Part shown: positions 55,306-58,711 of the stretch, piece after piece
How positions within the stretch are numbered: the stretch's first letter is position 1
Layout of the letters: each line of letters begins with the position of its first letter
From: Phaeoceros laevis
Lineage: Eukaryota > Anthocerotophyta > Anthocerotopsida > Notothyladales
NCBI GenBank assembly: GCA_049999765.1
Contig: JBNGIQ010009021.1
Span: 32,659 to 91,369 of the forward strand
Length of the DNA: 58,711 nt
Direction of reading: 5' to 3'
The notes under the pieces: model-generated
Database searches by the model: none
The model's input: only the letters and a program-made list of their open reading frames with translations
What the model was told of the DNA's origin: nothing
Program-made: the position numbers and the translations under genes

Positions 55306-57491
55306 TACGCTTCACAGTTCACACTCGCTATAGCGCCTTGCCCTAGCCTAGAGGCATAGACTTGTATTAATCAGCCTAACGATTAATTTTAGAGACCTGT
55401 AAACAGTCATCCTTATCCCTGACTATGATGTCCCCTACACAAGCGGGTTGTGGTACAGTAATAAACAGATTGTAGCACTTCGTGGCTATGGAGTCATGGC
55501 AAATCGTGTGATCATCTAGAAGACTGATACCTACAACTTTGACCTCGTCATATCAACAGGTTAATTGCCACAAGAAGTTGCAACACCTACCTACTGGGTT
55601 GAAAATGTGGGGAGGACTGCCTGATTTAGCCGACTTGTTTAAACTCTGTCTGTAATCCGACTCTGTTGTTCTAGCGTGATAGTGCAATGGTGAAATTTGC
55701 AAAGCAACTCGAACATGTCAGAGCAACCTTCAGCTTGGAACAAACAGTATGCACCTACCCAAAGGCGTAGAAGCAAACCTGCAAGGTCTCCGTCTGGGGC
55801 ATTTATCAGTGAACGCGGCACTGAGTCCGTCACTGAGTCCAAAGCAGAAGCTTCAACGGGTAGGATACCAGATAGAGGACCCTTGGTGCGCAGGCTTGCA
55901 ACTGTTTCTTCTCAAGTCATGGACTGCAATTGCTAGCCTGTTTTCCGTTACCCGAACATCCTACTTTCTCAAAGAGGCTGCTTCAACTCTGGTTACAACG
56001 GCGCCACCTCTTTCCATGATCTGTCTGAACCAGAATTGCAACCACCCTCTCACTTGGCTATTCTGTCGTGATCGTTACAGGTCCGGATTGCAGGTTCCTA
56101 TGCCTGTTGCTCCTGTCAGGAGGAGCTCATGGCTACGTCAGCGTGCTAGCATGCTCCATCCACAATCACCGCAGACCCTGTGCCTGCGGCCAAAAGAAAA
56201 CACATACAGGGCAAGGGCAACAAGAAGCTGAAGAGGAACCTGGAATAGCAAATCCTGCCACAAATAGCAAAATTGTCGCTTGCTTGCACGCATCCGGATA
56301 CCTTGAGCTCCGGGCTCGCCCGCATAGGAGCCAGGATTTCATGGCGGCAAGTCGGGAGCTGGCCGTTCCAGGACGAGTGTTACGGGGCCATCCGCAACAA
56401 AGCTGGAGTTCAATGCACACATTACTTCCGTCCAAGATCTTCCATCGGCTTGGAAAAGCACCACCACTCGCCGAGGTGCACGCAACCCGAACACGTCCAC
56501 CACGACCTCAACCTGGAGGAGACCGTGTCAAAAATGACAGCACCGCCGGCTAAAGAACAAATGGTTTCTGTCGGAGCTAAGCTAAGAGTTCTTACAGCGG
56601 TAGAGGCCCGTAACACGTCCCCGAGCCTGACGTCACCACCAACTAAGACGTTTCTAGGGATTCCCCTGTTGCAAGAGCGAAACATCTGTGCGACATGGGA
56701 GGATCGATCCGCATTCGACCTTAGGACTAGCTGTTCCACAACGACATATTCCCTCTCGTCTCTCTCCGTGGTCTGGAACACAATACCTAGCGGTTTCGAC
56801 AGTGTAACCTGGAACTCCAAGCGGGATTGAGCATTACGGTCAAGCCTTTCTCAGCTGAAGTCTGGTCTCATCAAGAAACTACGCGCTCGGTCTTACCACG
56901 ACTAGCACACTGGAAGATCCAAGGATTCTCCTAAAATTGAACACCTGCTCGTAGCAACTTCCTGCTGTGCCAACTGCGATTCTCAGCGGCACAGCTTTCT
57001 CCTCAGCATCTCCTCCTCCTCCTCTCGATTCCTGAAAGGTGGAAACCCGACACACACCAGCACGCTTGATCCGGCCCAAGTAATTCGCGCATTTACAGGG
57101 CGGATCCGGCGCAGCAAGCCATTCACATGCTCTCACCGCCAATGGCAGCAATTGCGGTTGAACACGATGATGACGCCGCAGATTGCATCCGGGCACCGAG
57201 GTGATCCTGAGAACCGGGACTGCCATTGCGTTGTAGAAGGGGGAAACTTCAAAGTTTAGGAACGCTCGATCAGCCTATTGGGGTTATTTGTCGTCCTAGT
57301 GGGTAAATCAAGAGCGATAGCCGCGACACAGGCTACCGTTTTTGCTCCACCTGCAATGGCGCGCACCACTAACGCGGTGCAGCATCAGTAGTCTTGGATG
57401 CCAAACAGCTGAAAAACGTGGGCATGCCCGCTGGACTGCTACTTCTGAAAAATCCTGCAATTGCTCACCACAATTGCGCACCACCAACGGG
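55306..57491. other. Intergenic region without supportable genes
   Basis: 2.2 kb with several overlapping plus-strand frames of 160-185 codons (55749-56830) that show no family features and mutually overlap. An AATAAA at about 55459 may serve the upstream gene. The right end should contain the promoter of the PDF-PPR gene. Confidence 0.4.
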
Positions 57492-58711
57492 ATGCAACAT
57501 CAGCGGTTTTGGACGCCAGCAGCTGGGAGGCAGGCCCACACCCTGGAGCTGGAGGGGAGGTTAAATGTGCCTCCGAGGCAATGGATTTACAGAAGCCGCA
57601 CATTTGTGCAGTGCAGTGGCTTAGCAGCCAAGCTACGCATACTGGACAATAGCAGTGCAGGAGAACGACAAGAGGTCTTGTGGAGGCAGTATTTCTTGGA
57701 CCCGACATTGTGGTGGGACTGCAGGACGAACAATAAGATCGCGCTCGCTCCCGACTTCAAGCACAAGGAGTCCAAGGAGCCCATATGGCTGAACAACTTC
57801 TACAAGCCTAACTGGGTGGATGCGGAGCTGGCTGCCTTGGACAAGCAGGTTGGACGGTCTGCTCAGGCTACATCCAACCCCTTGTTGCATCATAATGCTG
57901 CGGCTCCGGCGGTGCCAGAGTGCCAAGGGTACGGAACGCCTCAGGCTGTAATCGAACAACTTTGTGAGAATGGGCAGCTAAGTCCAGCAGTGGACGCCTT
58001 GACCGTCTTGGCGGAGAAACAATCTCGTGTGTCCTCCTCTCTGCTGTACAGAGTCATTCGGATGTGCGGGGCTGAAAAAAATCTGGTGTTGGCGCGACGA
58101 CTTGATGATCTCACTGTCAAGCTTGGGTACGGATCCAACGCATTTTTGGGAAACCATCTCTTGCGCATGTATGCATGTCAAGGCCGGTTACAGGAGGCGA
58201 CGCAGGTGTTCACAAGGGTGGCCGAACCTAATGTCTTCATGTGGTCCTCGATCATCTCTGCGCAGACTGCACACGGGAAACCTATCGAGGCCATTCAACT
58301 GTACCATAGAATGCGCAGGTCAGGTTCGAAGCCGGATAATCACATTTTTGTCGCTGCCCTGCAAGCTTGTGCAAGAGCGGAAGATGTGCAATCTGGCAGG
58401 CAGGTCCACGCTGATGTGTTGGAGAGTGGCATTCAGCCCGACTCTTTTGTTTGCACCTGCCTTGTGGACATGTATGCAAAATGTGGCCGGTTGGAAGATG
58501 CACGCCAAGTGTTTGACAGTCTGTCCACGAGAACTGCGGTAACATGGAACGTTATGATAAATGGGTATGCTCAGCACGGGCTCGGTCCCCAGGCGCTTAC
58601 ACTGTATGCAAGTATGGAGCAGGAGGGCCTAATTTTAGCAGACCGTGTTACGTATGTTTGCCTCCTGAAAGCTTGTGCAAGTGCTGGTGCTCTACAGCAG
58701 GGCAGGCAGCT
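57492..58711 (+). CDS. PPR protein with N-terminal OSB-like PDF module (3' end cut by window)
   Basis: Open frame from an ATG at 57492 to the window edge, about 406 codons, no stop; the frame is also open upstream, so the true start may be earlier or in another exon. Residues about 30-100 contain PPRQWIYRSRTFVQC and then LWRQYFLDPTLWWDCRTNNK, APDFKHKESKEPIWL and PNWVDAEL. This matches the PDF motif of plant organellar ssDNA-binding (OSB) proteins, preceded by what may be the end of an OB-fold strand. PPR repeats start at about residue 150: NAFLGNHLLRMYACQGRLQE, NVFMWSSIISAQTAHGKPIE, TCLVDMYAKCGRLEDARQVF, TWNVMINGYAQHGLGPQALT and VTYVCLLKACASAGALQQGR. Likely an organellar RNA-binding protein of the PLS class; the C-terminal class cannot be seen. 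Confidence 0.85.
   Translation, partial: MQHQRFWTPAAGRQAHTLELEGRLNVPPRQWIYRSRTFVQCSGLAAKLRILDNSSAGERQEVLWRQYFLDPTLWWDCRTNNKIALAPDFKHKESKEPIWLNNFYKPNWVDAELAALDKQVGRSAQATSNPLLHHNAAAPAVPECQGYGTPQAVIEQLCENGQLSPAVDALTVLAEKQSRVSSSLLYRVIRMCGAEKNLVLARRLDDLTVKLGYGSNAFLGNHLLRMYACQGRLQEATQVFTRVAEPNVFMWSSIISAQTAHGKPIEAIQLYHRMRRSGSKPDNHIFVAALQACARAEDVQSGRQVHADVLESGIQPDSFVCTCLVDMYAKCGRLEDARQVFDSLSTRTAVTWNVMINGYAQHGLGPQALTLYASMEQEGLILADRVTYVCLLKACASAGALQQGRQ

Noticed and set aside
55749-56830. Overlapping plus-strand frames of 160-185 codons
   Set aside because: They overlap one another in different frames, lack domain features and have no consistent splice structure.

Overview
The window is nuclear DNA of a land plant. 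It has spliced genes with mostly 60-250 bp GT-AG introns, plant-type families (PASTICCINO1, AAP permease, PLS-class PPR proteins) and telo-box motifs. The compact genes, together with long PPR genes including one fused to an OSB-like PDF module, point to a seed-free plant with much organellar RNA editing, such as a hornwort or lycophyte. That placement is inference; no ribosomal or organellar marker is present. All exon models were built by hand from splice signals, reading-frame continuity and remembered family sequences, without alignment or transcript data.

1-21.4 kb is a dense gene block. The first eight genes strictly alternate in strand: AE7/MIP18 (-), IBA57-like (+), YKT6 (-), ZRF1/DNAJC2 (+), a short-chain dehydrogenase (-), PAS1 (+), PQBP1-like (-) and a TAP-like half ABC transporter (+), followed by a small coiled-coil gene (+). 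Heads are 309-611 bp apart, and one pair of tails only 77 bp. The AE7/IBA57 head-to-head pair is notable because both act in iron-sulfur protein maturation, one in the cytosol and one in an organelle.

21.4-26.8 kb is AT-rich repeat territory: a hairpin, a degenerate tandem array, the decayed remains of an RNase H-bearing LINE-like retroelement, and perfect palindromes. No cellular gene could be supported there.

26.8-50.7 kb carries a large SET-domain histone methyltransferase (-) that joins an extended PHD finger to pre-SET/SET/post-SET, then intronless TIM44 (+), an intronless 979-residue PLS-E+ PPR gene (-), a three-RRM hnRNP (+), an AAP amino-acid permease (+), and a large unrecognised multi-repeat gene (-). 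A 10-N gap with a 38-A run sits at about 34.0 kb.

50.7-58.7 kb contains a 100-N gap, a 93-residue predicted secreted peptide gene (-), an intronless 464-residue orphan (+), and the 5' part of a second PPR gene (+) that runs off the right edge. Its N-terminus carries a module resembling the PDF motif of organellar single-stranded-DNA-binding proteins. The strongest leads for new biology are the ePHD-pre-SET-SET enzyme, the PDF-PPR fusion, the Fe-S divergent gene pair and the small secreted peptide.
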